This document shows positions 50,264 through 59,174 of a DNA stretch of 64,000 bases, piece after piece. This DNA is from Paenibacillus cremeus (GTDB lineage Bacteria > Bacillota > Bacilli > Paenibacillales > NBRC-103111). Location: the NCBI RefSeq assembly GCF_007786445.1, contig NZ_VNJI01000008.1, forward strand, positions 1-64,000, read 5' to 3'. A program made the position numbers and the translations under genes. Position 1 is the first letter of the stretch. Every line of letters begins with the position of its first letter. The notes under the pieces are model-generated. The model made no database searches. It was not told the DNA's origin and worked only from the letters and a program-made list of their open reading frames with translations.

Positions 50264-51028
50264 ATGATGATTGATATTCATACGCACATTTTACCCGGGA
50301 TCGATGATGGTGCTGAGGACATGGACGAAGCGATTCGTATGGCCAAGGCGGCCGTAGTGGAAGGCATTTCGGTCGTGATCGCCACACCGCATCATGCTAA
50401 TGGAAAATACGATAATCCCGGTACGCGGGTTGCAAGCCAGGTGCAGGAGCTGAATGACAGGCTCGTGCAGGAGCGCATTCCGCTCAGTATTCTTCAAGGA
50501 CAAGAAATTCGCATCTATGATCGCTTAATCGATGATCTACAGTCGAATCAGGCAATAGCCTTACATAATTCACCTTATCTATTGCTAGAGCTTCCTTCAG
50601 GTGAAGTGCCTTCCAACACGGAGGATCTCATTCATGAGCTGCGCGTGCTTCGCAAAATCCCTATTATTGCACACCCCGAACGCAACATGGAGCTAGCGGC
50701 TCAGCCGGCCAAGCTGATGCGGCTTATTGAGCTCGGTGCCTTGTCCCAGCTCACCAGCCATTCGGTGAACGGGGTATTCGGAAGCAAGATGCAAAAGAAA
50801 TGTGTGCAGTGGTGTAAGGAGGGACTCGTTCATTTTATTTCCTCTGATGCGCACAATCTGACGAAGCGTGCTTTCGGGCTGCAGGGTGCCTATACGCTCC
50901 TGTCAGAAAAGGTAGGCGATTCAATGGTAAATTATTTTCAAGAAAATGCCCATCGTCTGGTCAGGGGCGAGCCGATTCCGGCACCTCCCAGAGTCGGTCA
51001 GACGAAGCCATGGTGGCGAATCTGGTAA
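50264..51028 (+). CDS. Tyrosine-protein phosphatase of the PHP family (YwqE/CpsB type)
   Basis: The 254-residue protein starts MIDIHTHILPGIDDGAEDMD, the metal-binding HxH and DDG motif of CpsB/YwqE. It continues VVIATPHHANGKYDN, PIIAHPERNMELA and HFISSDAHNLTKR, giving the complete PHP metal set. It dephosphorylates the BY-kinase of capsule synthesis. Here the matching adaptor and kinase lie 2.8-5 kb downstream on the same strand, so the role fits the locus. AGTTAAGACATG start region has only a weak ribosome site. Confidence 0.93.
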   Translation: MMIDIHTHILPGIDDGAEDMDEAIRMAKAAVVEGISVVIATPHHANGKYDNPGTRVASQVQELNDRLVQERIPLSILQGQEIRIYDRLIDDLQSNQAIALHNSPYLLLELPSGEVPSNTEDLIHELRVLRKIPIIAHPERNMELAAQPAKLMRLIELGALSQLTSHSVNGVFGSKMQKKCVQWCKEGLVHFISSDAHNLTKRAFGLQGAYTLLSEKVGDSMVNYFQENAHRLVRGEPIPAPPRVGQTKPWWRIW

Positions 51029-51247
51029 TTCGTCTCTATCTAAAATAACATTTAGATATCTTCTAGTACATTGACCACAAATCGACCCCATGGTAGTATT
51101 TACTACGAAATTGGTGCTTTAGACGTAGGGAATTCGCTCGAAAAATTAAGTGTTTTAACGAACTTTGCCAATAAAGCTAGTAGTGAAGACTCTACTTCAC
51201 TTATGGCTTTATACATAATTTTGATATTTTTAAGAGTAGGGAGAGGA
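51029..51247 (+). promoter_or_regulatory. Leader of the SLH protein gene
   Basis: The 219-base gap has no independent gene; an upstream open frame continues into the SLH gene but codes for no family-like sequence. AGTGAAG (51182-51188) pairs with CTTCACT (51195-51201) as a small hairpin. The long leader is like those of highly expressed S-layer genes. AGGGAGAGG stands directly before the chosen ATG. Confidence 0.4.
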
Positions 51248-53716
51248 ATGAAAATAATGAAAAAGAAAGTGTTTGCAACGACGGTAGCAGCAAGCCTAGT
51301 GCTTGGTTCGTTTGCCGGATTGCCACTGAGCAGCAATGGATTGCTGGAGAAGGCAGGGATTAGCGTTGCCTATGCGAGCGCGGATACGATTCCGGGGCAA
51401 GTACAGGTAATTGAGAACTACCTGTGGGATGATGCGGAGAAGCAATCGGTCATCAATGCCCGGACGAAGCTGTCTGGGTTGTATCAAGATGCTAGTGAAA
51501 CAGATGGTTCCGGACATTATCCGAGAATTTCCGAGGTGTGGCAAGTAATTCAAGCGAAACTCGACAACACTCCGGACAAAACGAACTTTGCCAGCCTGAC
51601 CGAGAGCAATCTGGTCAAACTGCTCAGCGATCTTGGACTGTTCTTAACTACAAACCCTCAGAAATTGACGGATTCGTTGAATGACCCGACAAACCGTGAA
51701 ACGCTGCGGGAATTGGTTGCTTTGGGCGGCGGGGATACGACTCAGTTCGAAGTACAAACGGCAGTTGATTTCTCCAAAGCGCTCGAAAGTCAATTGAAAA
51801 CACAGCTGAAGGATATTGACTTGACAGGTATGCTGTCGTTTACAACTGACAACGAACAGCTCAAAACCATGGTTAAAAACGCTATTAAGAATACGATTGA
51901 TAATGATAACAAGCTGGGACTTGTGTTCCGTAACCTGAATATTTCCAAAGATGCGCTTACAGCCGTTGCCCAAAAGCTCTTAGACTATGCTGATCCGAAG
52001 CATGAAGCAGTGAAAAGCATTGGCCTTGCGATGCTGCGTTCCGAAACGGTTTTGGTCGAGACAACCGGAAGCACTACCAATACGAAGAACTACCAGCTGA
52101 AAACGTTCGACAAGGTTATGCCTGCCGGATTTTTCTCTTGGACATCTTCAAATCCCAATGTATCTGTGGCTTATAACAGCAATAGTGGTTATGTCGTTGC
52201 TTCTTTGATCAGCGGAAATACTGCGGTCACAACGTTCGAAGGTGCAATTAACGTTCCAACTATTACTACCAGCATGAATGGCAAGAAGCTGTACAAATCG
52301 CCGCAGGCGGTAACACTTTATATCCCGTCCAATGGTGGCTCCAGTGATCCAACCCCGCCAAGCGGTGGTGGCGGTGGCGGTGGCGGTGGGGCTGTAACGT
52401 CGAGCCCGCTTGATACGGCGCAAAAAGATCTTAGCGATATTAAAGGCCAAATCGAGAAAGCTTCCAATGTAGACAAAGCGAAGCTGATCGAGCAGGCTGC
52501 AGCAAAAGTGGCCGATGCGCTTGCCAAAGCGTCCGTGATTGATGTGAAATCGAATGTTGTAGTAGCGAACGGCAAGGCCGAGCTGAAGCTGGATACAACC
52601 GCAATGATTAACCAAATAAAAGATTTGGCGGCGAAGGCGCAAAGCTTGATCGATGGCTTGAAGGCCGTAGCTGGCAAGGATGTCCCGGTAGTGAAGCCAG
52701 TGCTTAAGCTGAACCTTGGCGACATATCGGTCAAGGCGGTAGATATTCCTCTTTCGGCAAGTATCTTGAAAGCAGCTGCAGACAGCGGGCTGTCGCAGAT
52801 CGCTCTTAACGTGGGCGGTGTGGGCATAGCGATTTCGCCATCAGCATTTAACGGCGATACGAAGCTTTCGGTTAGCAAGCAAGAGAGCACAGTGGCAACC
52901 AGCGCAACCCAGCTGCCGATCGCTTCTGAAGTATACGAATTCAACATGACGGTAAACGGTCAGCAAGTATCTTCGTTCAGCACACCTGTTCAGCTGAGCC
53001 TTCCAGTTTCCAACCCAGCTCAGTTCGATAAAGAGCTTTTGACCTTGGCGAAGATCGAAAATGGCGGACTTATTTTCTACGGCGGTGAGTACAACGCTGC
53101 AACAGGTCAAGTTGAAGGCAATCGTACAGGGTTCTCCTCCTACACCGTAGTTGAGAACAAGGTGGAGTTTGACGATACAGCATCGGTAAAAGCATGGGCT
53201 GGGCGCCAAATTCAAGTTGCTGCAGCCAAAGGCATTCTTGAAGGCCGCGAAGCCAAGCTGTTTGTGCCAAATGAGTCGGTCACTCGTGCCGAGTTTGCTA
53301 AGATGCTGGTCAACACCTTCGGCATCCTGGACGCTCAAGCAGTCGAGAACTTTGGTGACGTGTCTGACGCCGACTGGTTCAAGCCTTATGTCGCGACGGC
53401 TGTGAAATACGGCCTGGTGAACGGACGCTCCGAAGGCGTATTTGATCCGAACGGTAAGATCACGCGTGCCGAGATGGCTACCATGGCGGCTAGAGCGCTG
53501 TCCGCGTTCAAAGATGCGAAGCCGGTGGCGGATGTGAACGGCTCGCTGAAGGATTTCAAAGACGTTGCTGCAATTAACGACACCCTGAAGTCCGGCGTAG
53601 CATTGTCTGCGGCTCAAGGCATAGTCGTGGGTGAAGAGGGCGGCCAGTTTAATCCAGACAGCAACTCCACACGCGCCCAAGCGGCGGTAGTGATTTACCG
53701 ACTGCTTAATAAGTAA
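51248..53716 (+). CDS. Surface protein with three S-layer homology domains
   Basis: The 822-residue protein has a signal peptide (MKIMKKKVFATTVAASLVLG, cleavage near VAYASA). A helical N-terminal half and a Gly-rich linker of nine Gly near residue 380 follow. The middle domain has SVKAVDIPLSASILKAAADS and strands. The C-terminus has three SLH domains (EFAKMLVNTFGILDAQ; DADWFKPYVATAVKYGLVNG with ITRAEMATMAARAL; QGIVVGEEGGQFNPDSNSTR). TRAE is the core of SLH 1 and 2; the third reads TRAQ. SLH domains attach it to pyruvylated wall polysaccharide. Its place inside a polysaccharide locus suggests a role in export or surface assembly. Confidence 0.92.
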   Translation: MKIMKKKVFATTVAASLVLGSFAGLPLSSNGLLEKAGISVAYASADTIPGQVQVIENYLWDDAEKQSVINARTKLSGLYQDASETDGSGHYPRISEVWQVIQAKLDNTPDKTNFASLTESNLVKLLSDLGLFLTTNPQKLTDSLNDPTNRETLRELVALGGGDTTQFEVQTAVDFSKALESQLKTQLKDIDLTGMLSFTTDNEQLKTMVKNAIKNTIDNDNKLGLVFRNLNISKDALTAVAQKLLDYADPKHEAVKSIGLAMLRSETVLVETTGSTTNTKNYQLKTFDKVMPAGFFSWTSSNPNVSVAYNSNSGYVVASLISGNTAVTTFEGAINVPTITTSMNGKKLYKSPQAVTLYIPSNGGSSDPTPPSGGGGGGGGGAVTSSPLDTAQKDLSDIKGQIEKASNVDKAKLIEQAAAKVADALAKASVIDVKSNVVVANGKAELKLDTTAMINQIKDLAAKAQSLIDGLKAVAGKDVPVVKPVLKLNLGDISVKAVDIPLSASILKAAADSGLSQIALNVGGVGIAISPSAFNGDTKLSVSKQESTVATSATQLPIASEVYEFNMTVNGQQVSSFSTPVQLSLPVSNPAQFDKELLTLAKIENGGLIFYGGEYNAATGQVEGNRTGFSSYTVVENKVEFDDTASVKAWAGRQIQVAAAKGILEGREAKLFVPNESVTRAEFAKMLVNTFGILDAQAVENFGDVSDADWFKPYVATAVKYGLVNGRSEGVFDPNGKITRAEMATMAARALSAFKDAKPVADVNGSLKDFKDVAAINDTLKSGVALSAAQGIVVGEEGGQFNPDSNSTRAQAAVVIYRLLNK

Positions 53717-53820
53717 TTTATCGGATTCCCTCCGTCGTCTGGATGAGGGCGGGGGGATCCATTTTAACACCATCAAAATCCAAAATTTCGTATAGGAACA
53801 TCTAAGGATGGAGGCCAATA

Positions 53821-54579
53821 ATGGAACTGGATCTAAGGGATTACATTAAGATCATAAGAAAACGGATCTGGTTAATCCTTATCTTTACTCTCGTCTGTAC
53901 ACTAACGACGGGGATTGTTAGTTACTTTTTTTTGCGACCGGTATATGAAGCATCGACCAAGCTGATTGTGAATAAGTCCAATGAACGTCAGGGCTTGGAT
54001 CAGGTCGATATCAATTCCATCAACTTGAACTTAAGACTCATCGACACCTACAAAGAAGTGATCAAAACACCTCGGATTATGGATAAAGTCGTGCGAGAAT
54101 ATCCACAGTTCGATTTGACGGCAGAACAGCTAATCAACAAGATCACGGTGAGCTCGGTGAACAACACGCAGGTCATGACCCTGATCGTTCAAGACAACTC
54201 TTACGCTAAAGCCGTCGACATTGTGAATGCCGTTTCCAAGGTGTTTCAATCCGAAATTCCTTCGATTATGAAGGTTGATAACGTGTCCCTGCTCAATGAA
54301 GCGAAGATGATGGATAAGCCAATACCGGTGAAGCCAAATCCGAAGTTGAATATTGCTATCAGCTTTGTTGTATCGCTCATGCTGGCCGTCGGTTTGGCCT
54401 TCTTGCTTGATTATCTCGACGATACGATTAAGACAGAAGAGGATGTCAAAGAAGTTTTAGGACTGGCCACACTTTCTATGATTGCTAAGATCAACGAAGA
54501 GGATTTGATCAGCCACAAGCCGTCTGTAACGGCATCAAGACAGGTAGGTGAAACCAAGCATGTTACCATCAACCAATAA
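53821..54579 (+). CDS. Wzz-like capsular polysaccharide adaptor (YwqC/CapA type)
   Basis: The 252-residue protein has two membrane helices (RIWLILIFTLVCTLTTGIVS and LNIAISFVVSLMLAVGLAFL) around an extracellular Wzz domain (ASTKLIVNKSN, then KVFQSEIPSIMKVDNVSLLN). It has the Pro-rich PIPVKPNPKLN before helix 2. A cytoplasmic tail follows. It is the transmembrane activator of the BY-kinase, whose gene overlaps its 3' end by 20 bases. The two form one bipartite kinase, as is common in Bacillota. Confidence 0.93.
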   Translation: MELDLRDYIKIIRKRIWLILIFTLVCTLTTGIVSYFFLRPVYEASTKLIVNKSNERQGLDQVDINSINLNLRLIDTYKEVIKTPRIMDKVVREYPQFDLTAEQLINKITVSSVNNTQVMTLIVQDNSYAKAVDIVNAVSKVFQSEIPSIMKVDNVSLLNEAKMMDKPIPVKPNPKLNIAISFVVSLMLAVGLAFLLDYLDDTIKTEEDVKEVLGLATLSMIAKINEEDLISHKPSVTASRQVGETKHVTINQ

Positions 54580-55258
54580 AAGACCGATTATCACGCATGA
54601 AAATCCCAAGTCACCCATTTCGGAAGCGTATCGGACATTAAGGACGAATATTGAATTTTCGGCGATAGATGAGGAAATCAAGGTCATTATGGTAACGTCT
54701 GCCGGTCCGGGTGAAGGCAAATCGACGACGATAACGAATCTGGCGGTCGCTTACGCGCAAGCGGACAAGCGGGTAGTGCTGATTGATGCCGATCTGCGCA
54801 AGCCGACGATGCATCACACCTTCCAAATGTCCAACCGTTGGGGTCTGACGAATGTGTTATCCGGGCAGGCGACTTTGCAGGAAGTCGTCCGAGAGACGGA
54901 GATCGTCCATTTGGATGTCATAACCTCCGGTCCGATTCCGCCCAACCCATCTGAGATGCTTGCGTCCAAACGGATGACTGCCTTCCTAGATGAGCTGAGA
55001 GGGAAGTATGATGTGATTTTGATCGACACCCCTCCTGCACTCGCTGTTACCGATGCTCAGTTGGTCGCTACCAAATGCGACGGCGTTGTCCTCGTGATTG
55101 ACTCGGGCAAGGTAAAGCGTGATATGGCGATTAAGGCTAAAGCAAACCTGGATTATGTGAAGGCGAAAATTTTAGGCGTTGTACTGAATAATATGGATCG
55201 AAAAAATGCGGAATCGTATTACTATTATTACTACGGTGCGCAGGATAACAAGAAGTAA
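54560..55258 (+). CDS. Cytoplasmic BY-type tyrosine kinase (YwqD/CapB type)
   Basis: The 232-residue kinase has Walker A (TSAGPGEGKSTTITNLAVAY), Walker A' (VLIDADLRKPTMH) and Walker B (YDVILIDTPPALAVTDAQLV), plus the RTLRTNIEFS activation helix. It ends in a Tyr cluster of six consecutive residues, the autophosphorylation site. ATG 54560 follows AGGTGA; GTG 54548 is an alternative. It needs the Wzz-like adaptor encoded just upstream, and is dephosphorylated by the YwqE-type phosphatase in the same locus. Confidence 0.94.
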   Translation: MLPSTNKRPIITHENPKSPISEAYRTLRTNIEFSAIDEEIKVIMVTSAGPGEGKSTTITNLAVAYAQADKRVVLIDADLRKPTMHHTFQMSNRWGLTNVLSGQATLQEVVRETEIVHLDVITSGPIPPNPSEMLASKRMTAFLDELRGKYDVILIDTPPALAVTDAQLVATKCDGVVLVIDSGKVKRDMAIKAKANLDYVKAKILGVVLNNMDRKNAESYYYYYYGAQDNKK

Positions 55259-55282
55259 AGTCAAATTTGCGGGGGATAAACC

Positions 55283-57109
55283 ATGAGCCACGAACGAAGA
55301 AGATCAATGTTAATATTTGTGGATTTAGTAATCATATGGTTTAGCGTATATACGTGTTATTTGCTTCGTTTCGACGGACATATCCCTCCGCACTTTATCA
55401 ACCAGTCTATCTTATATGGCCTCATTTCGGCCGTGGTTTGCTTGATCACCTTGAACTACTTTAAGCTGTACACGCGAGTATGGCAATACGCAAGCGTCGG
55501 TGAGTTGGTAGCTTTATTCAAAGCGATTACGATTGGTGTGTTGATCTCGTACGGAGCGGTGTTTGCGGTTACCTTTGAACGTGTTCCTGTGTCCGTCCTG
55601 TTGCGGAATCTAGAGACGCTGCTAATTTTGATTGGTGGTTCCCGATTTGCTTGGAGATTAGTCCGAGATCGCATTTATAAACCCAAGCAAGCACATATGA
55701 ATGCTTTGATTATAGGGGCGGGCGATGGTGGCGCCATGATTGCGAAAGAAATGCTGTCTCAGGAAGAAGCCTCGCTTTATCCTGTAGCTTTTATAGATGA
55801 TGATAAAAATAAACTCAAGCAGCACATACACGGGATTCCTGTAGTCGGCAGCCGCAAAGACATTTCGAATATTGTCAAATTACATAATATTGATGAGATT
55901 ATTATTGCCATTCCATCCCTTTCTAAAAGGGAAACGGCGGACATTATCGAGATTTGCAAGCCGACTAAAGCGAAGCTGAAGATCATCCCAGGCCTGAGTG
56001 ACCTGATCGAAGGAAACGTTTCGATCAAAGAAATCCGAGATGTCGAGGTCGAAGACTTGCTGGGCCGAGAGCCGGTCAGCGTCGATCTCGAGGGCATAGC
56101 CAACTATGTCGAGAATAAAACCGTGCTGGTGACCGGTGCAGGAGGCTCGATCGGCTCGGAGCTTTGCAGACAAATCAGCTTGTTTAAGCCTAAATGCCTG
56201 ATGCTGCTGGGACATGGCGAAAACAGCATCTATACGATTGAAATGGAGCTGAGACGGACTTATCCGGCACTCCAATTGGAAACGATTATTGCCGATGTTC
56301 AAGACCGGGAACGCATTCATGATATTTTTCGAATCCATAAGCCTCAGGTTGTGTTTCATGCGGCTGCGCACAAGCACGTTCCATTGATGGAGCGGAACCC
56401 GGCCGAGGCGATCAAAAATAACGTATTCGGCACCAAAAATGTAGCAGAAGCGGCGGACCAGTATGGCAGTGAGCGTTTTGTACTGATCTCTTCCGACAAG
56501 GCCGTAAACCCGACGAGCATTATGGGAACGACGAAGCGGATTGCGGAGATGATCATTCAATCGCTGGACAAGACCAGTAAAACCAAGTTTGTCGCTGTGA
56601 GATTCGGGAATGTGCTCGGAAGCCGGGGCAGTGTGATCCCGTTTTTCAAGCAGCAGATTGCGCTTGGGGGTCCGGTGACGGTCACGCATCCCGAGATGAT
56701 CCGTTACTTCATGACGATACCGGAGGCGGTGCAGCTAGTCATCCAAGCCGGCTCCTTCGCTCAGGGCGGAGAAATTTTCATCTTGGACATGGGCGCTCCG
56801 GTACGTATTCTTCAGCTCGCGGAGGATTTGATCCGATTGTCCGGCTTCGAGCCACATATGGATATCCCAATCGAATTTTCCGGGATTCGTCCTGGAGAGA
56901 AGCTGTACGAGGAGCTGCTGACGAAGGAAGAAGGGCTCACCTCGACTAAGCACGATCGGATTTTTGTCGGCCGACCGTCGATAATCAGCAGAGCGCAAGT
57001 CGAGTTCGAGCTGAAAAAGCTTGAGAACGTGCTGTTCGAAGAGCCATTCGTTGTTCGGGATGTGCTTGCCAACGTCGTTCCTACCTACATAAAAACGAAA
57101 ATTTCTTGA
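55283..57109 (+). CDS. CapD/FlaA1-like membrane-bound NDP-sugar 4,6-dehydratase
   Basis: The 608-residue protein has four N-terminal membrane helices, then a first Rossmann fold (ALIIGAGDGGAMIAKEML) and the catalytic SDR domain (KTVLVTGAGGSIGSELCRQI, then VFHAAAHKHVPLMERNPAEA). The active-site region LISSDKAVNPTSIMGTTKRI replaces the usual Tyr with Met before the Lys, as is normal in this family. The length is standard. It begins synthesis of deoxy-amino sugars such as QuiNAc or bacillosamine on a UDP carrier. It lies 24 bases behind the BY-kinase gene. Confidence 0.94.
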   Translation: MSHERRRSMLIFVDLVIIWFSVYTCYLLRFDGHIPPHFINQSILYGLISAVVCLITLNYFKLYTRVWQYASVGELVALFKAITIGVLISYGAVFAVTFERVPVSVLLRNLETLLILIGGSRFAWRLVRDRIYKPKQAHMNALIIGAGDGGAMIAKEMLSQEEASLYPVAFIDDDKNKLKQHIHGIPVVGSRKDISNIVKLHNIDEIIIAIPSLSKRETADIIEICKPTKAKLKIIPGLSDLIEGNVSIKEIRDVEVEDLLGREPVSVDLEGIANYVENKTVLVTGAGGSIGSELCRQISLFKPKCLMLLGHGENSIYTIEMELRRTYPALQLETIIADVQDRERIHDIFRIHKPQVVFHAAAHKHVPLMERNPAEAIKNNVFGTKNVAEAADQYGSERFVLISSDKAVNPTSIMGTTKRIAEMIIQSLDKTSKTKFVAVRFGNVLGSRGSVIPFFKQQIALGGPVTVTHPEMIRYFMTIPEAVQLVIQAGSFAQGGEIFILDMGAPVRILQLAEDLIRLSGFEPHMDIPIEFSGIRPGEKLYEELLTKEEGLTSTKHDRIFVGRPSIISRAQVEFELKKLENVLFEEPFVVRDVLANVVPTYIKTKIS

Positions 57110-57131
57110 TTTGAATACATACGGTGATCAC

Positions 57132-57863
57132 ATGAAGCAGATATCAACGAGGAAACGGCGTCGCAAAGGGGTCCTGATCGCAGCGACTGTGCTGGTGCTT
57201 TTTATCGGTGGAGCTTATCTGGCATGGTACGAGTCCACGACCTATGTTTTGAAATTGATGACAGGAGCGGGGGCGGAGAAGGCCTCTTCTTTTGCCATTG
57301 AGGCTCAAGCTCCAGCTAGCGCAGGCCAGCAGGGGGCGGGGGCTGATCAAACGAAGGCGCAGCCAGGCGCTGCAGTTGCGGTGCCACCCCCGCAGCATGG
57401 CCAGGCGAAGGAAGATGGCGAGACGGCGGAAAGGTCGGACAGCCAGCCCAAGCAAGACGTGACCGCGTCAAGCCAATCGCCTGCTAAAGCAGCGCCTAAA
57501 TTGCCGGTCGCCATGGAGCCAAGCAAGCCGGTCGAGCAGCAAAAGGGGGCAGGAGCGAATTCGGAGCCGCCCAAATATGAACCCAATATATCGACGGATA
57601 AGGCGAAGCAAGTGCAGGATTCGGCCACACTCTCCGAGAAGGCGCAGATCACGACGATCCTGCTCAAGAAGCTAAACCCCAGCGAGCTGCAGCTGTTTGT
57701 GAAGATGGCCAGTAACGGACTGTCTGTTGAAGAGAAAAAAGAAGCAAAAAAAATCATCCTCCAGAAGCTGACGGAGGATGAGTATAATCAATTGATTGCG
57801 ATTGCAGCCAAGTATGGGCTTAGTCAAGGGAAAAGCTACCAAGATTCCTTAAAGGAGAAGTAA
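57132..57863 (+). CDS. Membrane-anchored protein with Ala/Pro/Gln-rich stalk
   Basis: ATG 57132 follows GGTGATC. The 243-residue product has a basic start (MKQISTRKRRRKGVLIAATV), a membrane helix and about 110 residues of low complexity (Ala, Pro, Gln, Lys). The compact helical end reads ITTILLKKLNPSELQLFVKM, then GLSVEEKKEAKKIILQKLTE and DEYNQLIAIAAKYGLSQGKS. It directly follows the dehydratase gene. No family is recognised; the helical tail may be a small binding domain facing the outside. Confidence 0.75.
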   Translation: MKQISTRKRRRKGVLIAATVLVLFIGGAYLAWYESTTYVLKLMTGAGAEKASSFAIEAQAPASAGQQGAGADQTKAQPGAAVAVPPPQHGQAKEDGETAERSDSQPKQDVTASSQSPAKAAPKLPVAMEPSKPVEQQKGAGANSEPPKYEPNISTDKAKQVQDSATLSEKAQITTILLKKLNPSELQLFVKMASNGLSVEEKKEAKKIILQKLTEDEYNQLIAIAAKYGLSQGKSYQDSLKEK

Positions 57864-57870
57864 TTTCTCA

Positions 57871-57999
57871 CTAAAAGATTCTTTTTAATGCTTTACGCGG
57901 CTTTTTCATGTACCAGCGCTTTTCCGTAGGGTCATACAGCAATTGGATACCGACCAGTTCCAGTGGAGTCCAAATTCGCTTGAGCGTAATCAAAGGCAT
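57871..57999 (-). CDS. IWTPL microprotein, copy 3
   Basis: The 42-residue product MPLITLKRIWTPLELVGIQL, then LYDPTEKRWYMKKPRKALKR ending IF, follows GGAGGA. It matches the two copies at 23 kb: MP start, IWTPL, then a residue, a hydrophobic pair, G, and a Trp plus Lys/Arg-rich tail. It lies on the minus strand between the stalk protein and a surface protein gene, with only 7 bases to the upstream stop. The function is unknown. Confidence 0.72.
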   Translation of the reverse strand: MPLITLKRIWTPLELVGIQLLYDPTEKRWYMKKPRKALKRIF

Positions 58000-58109
58000 A
58001 GTTCATTCTTCCTCCAAGTATAGTACTTTAGTTCTATTTTATTTGGAAAAAAGTAGATTGTAAATACATCAATTACTAAATTTAAATTTATGAAGGCTGG
58101 TGATTGCTC

Positions 58110-59126
58110 ATGTTTACTAAGTTTAAAGTGTTGTGTGCAAGCGCGATTTTGCTGGTTGGAATGACGGGAACCGCTTTTGCTGAGCAGAAGGCGTCAGATA
58201 TTGATGTGTACTATGTGCCGCTGCAATTTGAATTTGATGGGGAGCAGTATACCCCGGCGGAGGATCAGCGGGGGTTTATTTATGAAGGCAGCACGTATGT
58301 TCCACTTCGGTTCATCTCGTATTCTTTGAACCAAGGCGTGAAGTGGGATGGCGATACATACACAGTGAGTGTGGGCGAACCATCAAAAATTGAAAAGCAG
58401 GAGATTAACGAATACAATCTCAATACGAAGGTTCGGGATGCGGTGAAACGGGACAAGTTCGACGCATCGCAATTGACCCCTACAACGTTAACGGCTTATA
58501 AGGAAAAGGTACAGTATGTATTCCAAGGGCAATCGAAAGAAATGGCCTCGGGGACATCGGGGTTGTTCATTGATAACCGCTTGTATGTGCCTCTGCGGTT
58601 TTTCTCGGAGTCGGTAGGACGTCAAATCGAATGGGATGCGGTCAGCTATACGATCTCCGCCAAGAGTAAGGAAGCACCGGTTGCCGAGCAGCCGCAAACG
58701 GACATCCCATCTACCTCTGGTGTCGGTGGCAGTGGTGGCGGTTCTTCAACTAGCATGGGAAGCGGCGGTTCCTCTGCAAGTGTAGGAGGCAGTGGAGGTG
58801 GCTCAGCGAGCAGCGGAGGGGCCAGCACGAGCCAGATTCAATCGGAAGCGGAAGCTAAACTGACTGCGTTGGAAAACAGTTGCCGAAATCGGTTGACCCC
58901 GCTTGGCGATCAGTATGTGCGTGAAAAAGACCCCGTCAAGCAAAAACAATTGATCGCCCAGGGGAAGCAAATCCTAAATGATTGCCACAATCAATTTGAG
59001 TCCATTATGTCCAGCATTGATGGAAAACTGCCTAGCAGCGTCATTCAAGGTTACCGCGATCATTACGATCAGATCCAAGCACAAGCTATGTCGGACTTGA
59101 TCTTACGAATCGGCAGCGGGAATTAA
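58110..59126 (+). CDS. Secreted protein with two copper-amine-oxidase-N-like domains
   Basis: The 338-residue protein has a signal peptide (MFTKFKVLCASAILLVGMTG, then TAFAEQ). It has two copies of the stalk domain known as copper amine oxidase N-terminal: GSTYVPLRFISYSLNQGVKW with DGDTYTVSV, then NRLYVPLRFFSESVGRQIEW. A Ser/Gly linker of about 50 residues and a helical end follow (ALENSCRNRLTPLGDQYVRE, then LNDCHNQFESIMSSIDGKLP). There is no catalytic amine oxidase part; in Paenibacillus this domain acts as a surface module. ATG 58110 follows GGTGATTG. Confidence 0.88.
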   Translation: MFTKFKVLCASAILLVGMTGTAFAEQKASDIDVYYVPLQFEFDGEQYTPAEDQRGFIYEGSTYVPLRFISYSLNQGVKWDGDTYTVSVGEPSKIEKQEINEYNLNTKVRDAVKRDKFDASQLTPTTLTAYKEKVQYVFQGQSKEMASGTSGLFIDNRLYVPLRFFSESVGRQIEWDAVSYTISAKSKEAPVAEQPQTDIPSTSGVGGSGGGSSTSMGSGGSSASVGGSGGGSASSGGASTSQIQSEAEAKLTALENSCRNRLTPLGDQYVREKDPVKQKQLIAQGKQILNDCHNQFESIMSSIDGKLPSSVIQGYRDHYDQIQAQAMSDLILRIGSGN

Positions 59127-59142
59127 ATCATAAAGCTTTATG

Positions 59143-59172
59143 AACGGGTTCCCTTAGTGGAGCCCGTTTTTT
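59143..59172 (+). terminator. Intrinsic terminator, target of the group II intron
   Basis: AACGGG-T-TCC pairs with GGA-G-CCCGTT around CTTAGT and is followed by six T. The intron begins two bases after the T-run, at 59175. Confidence 0.93.
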
Positions 59173-59174
59173 AT

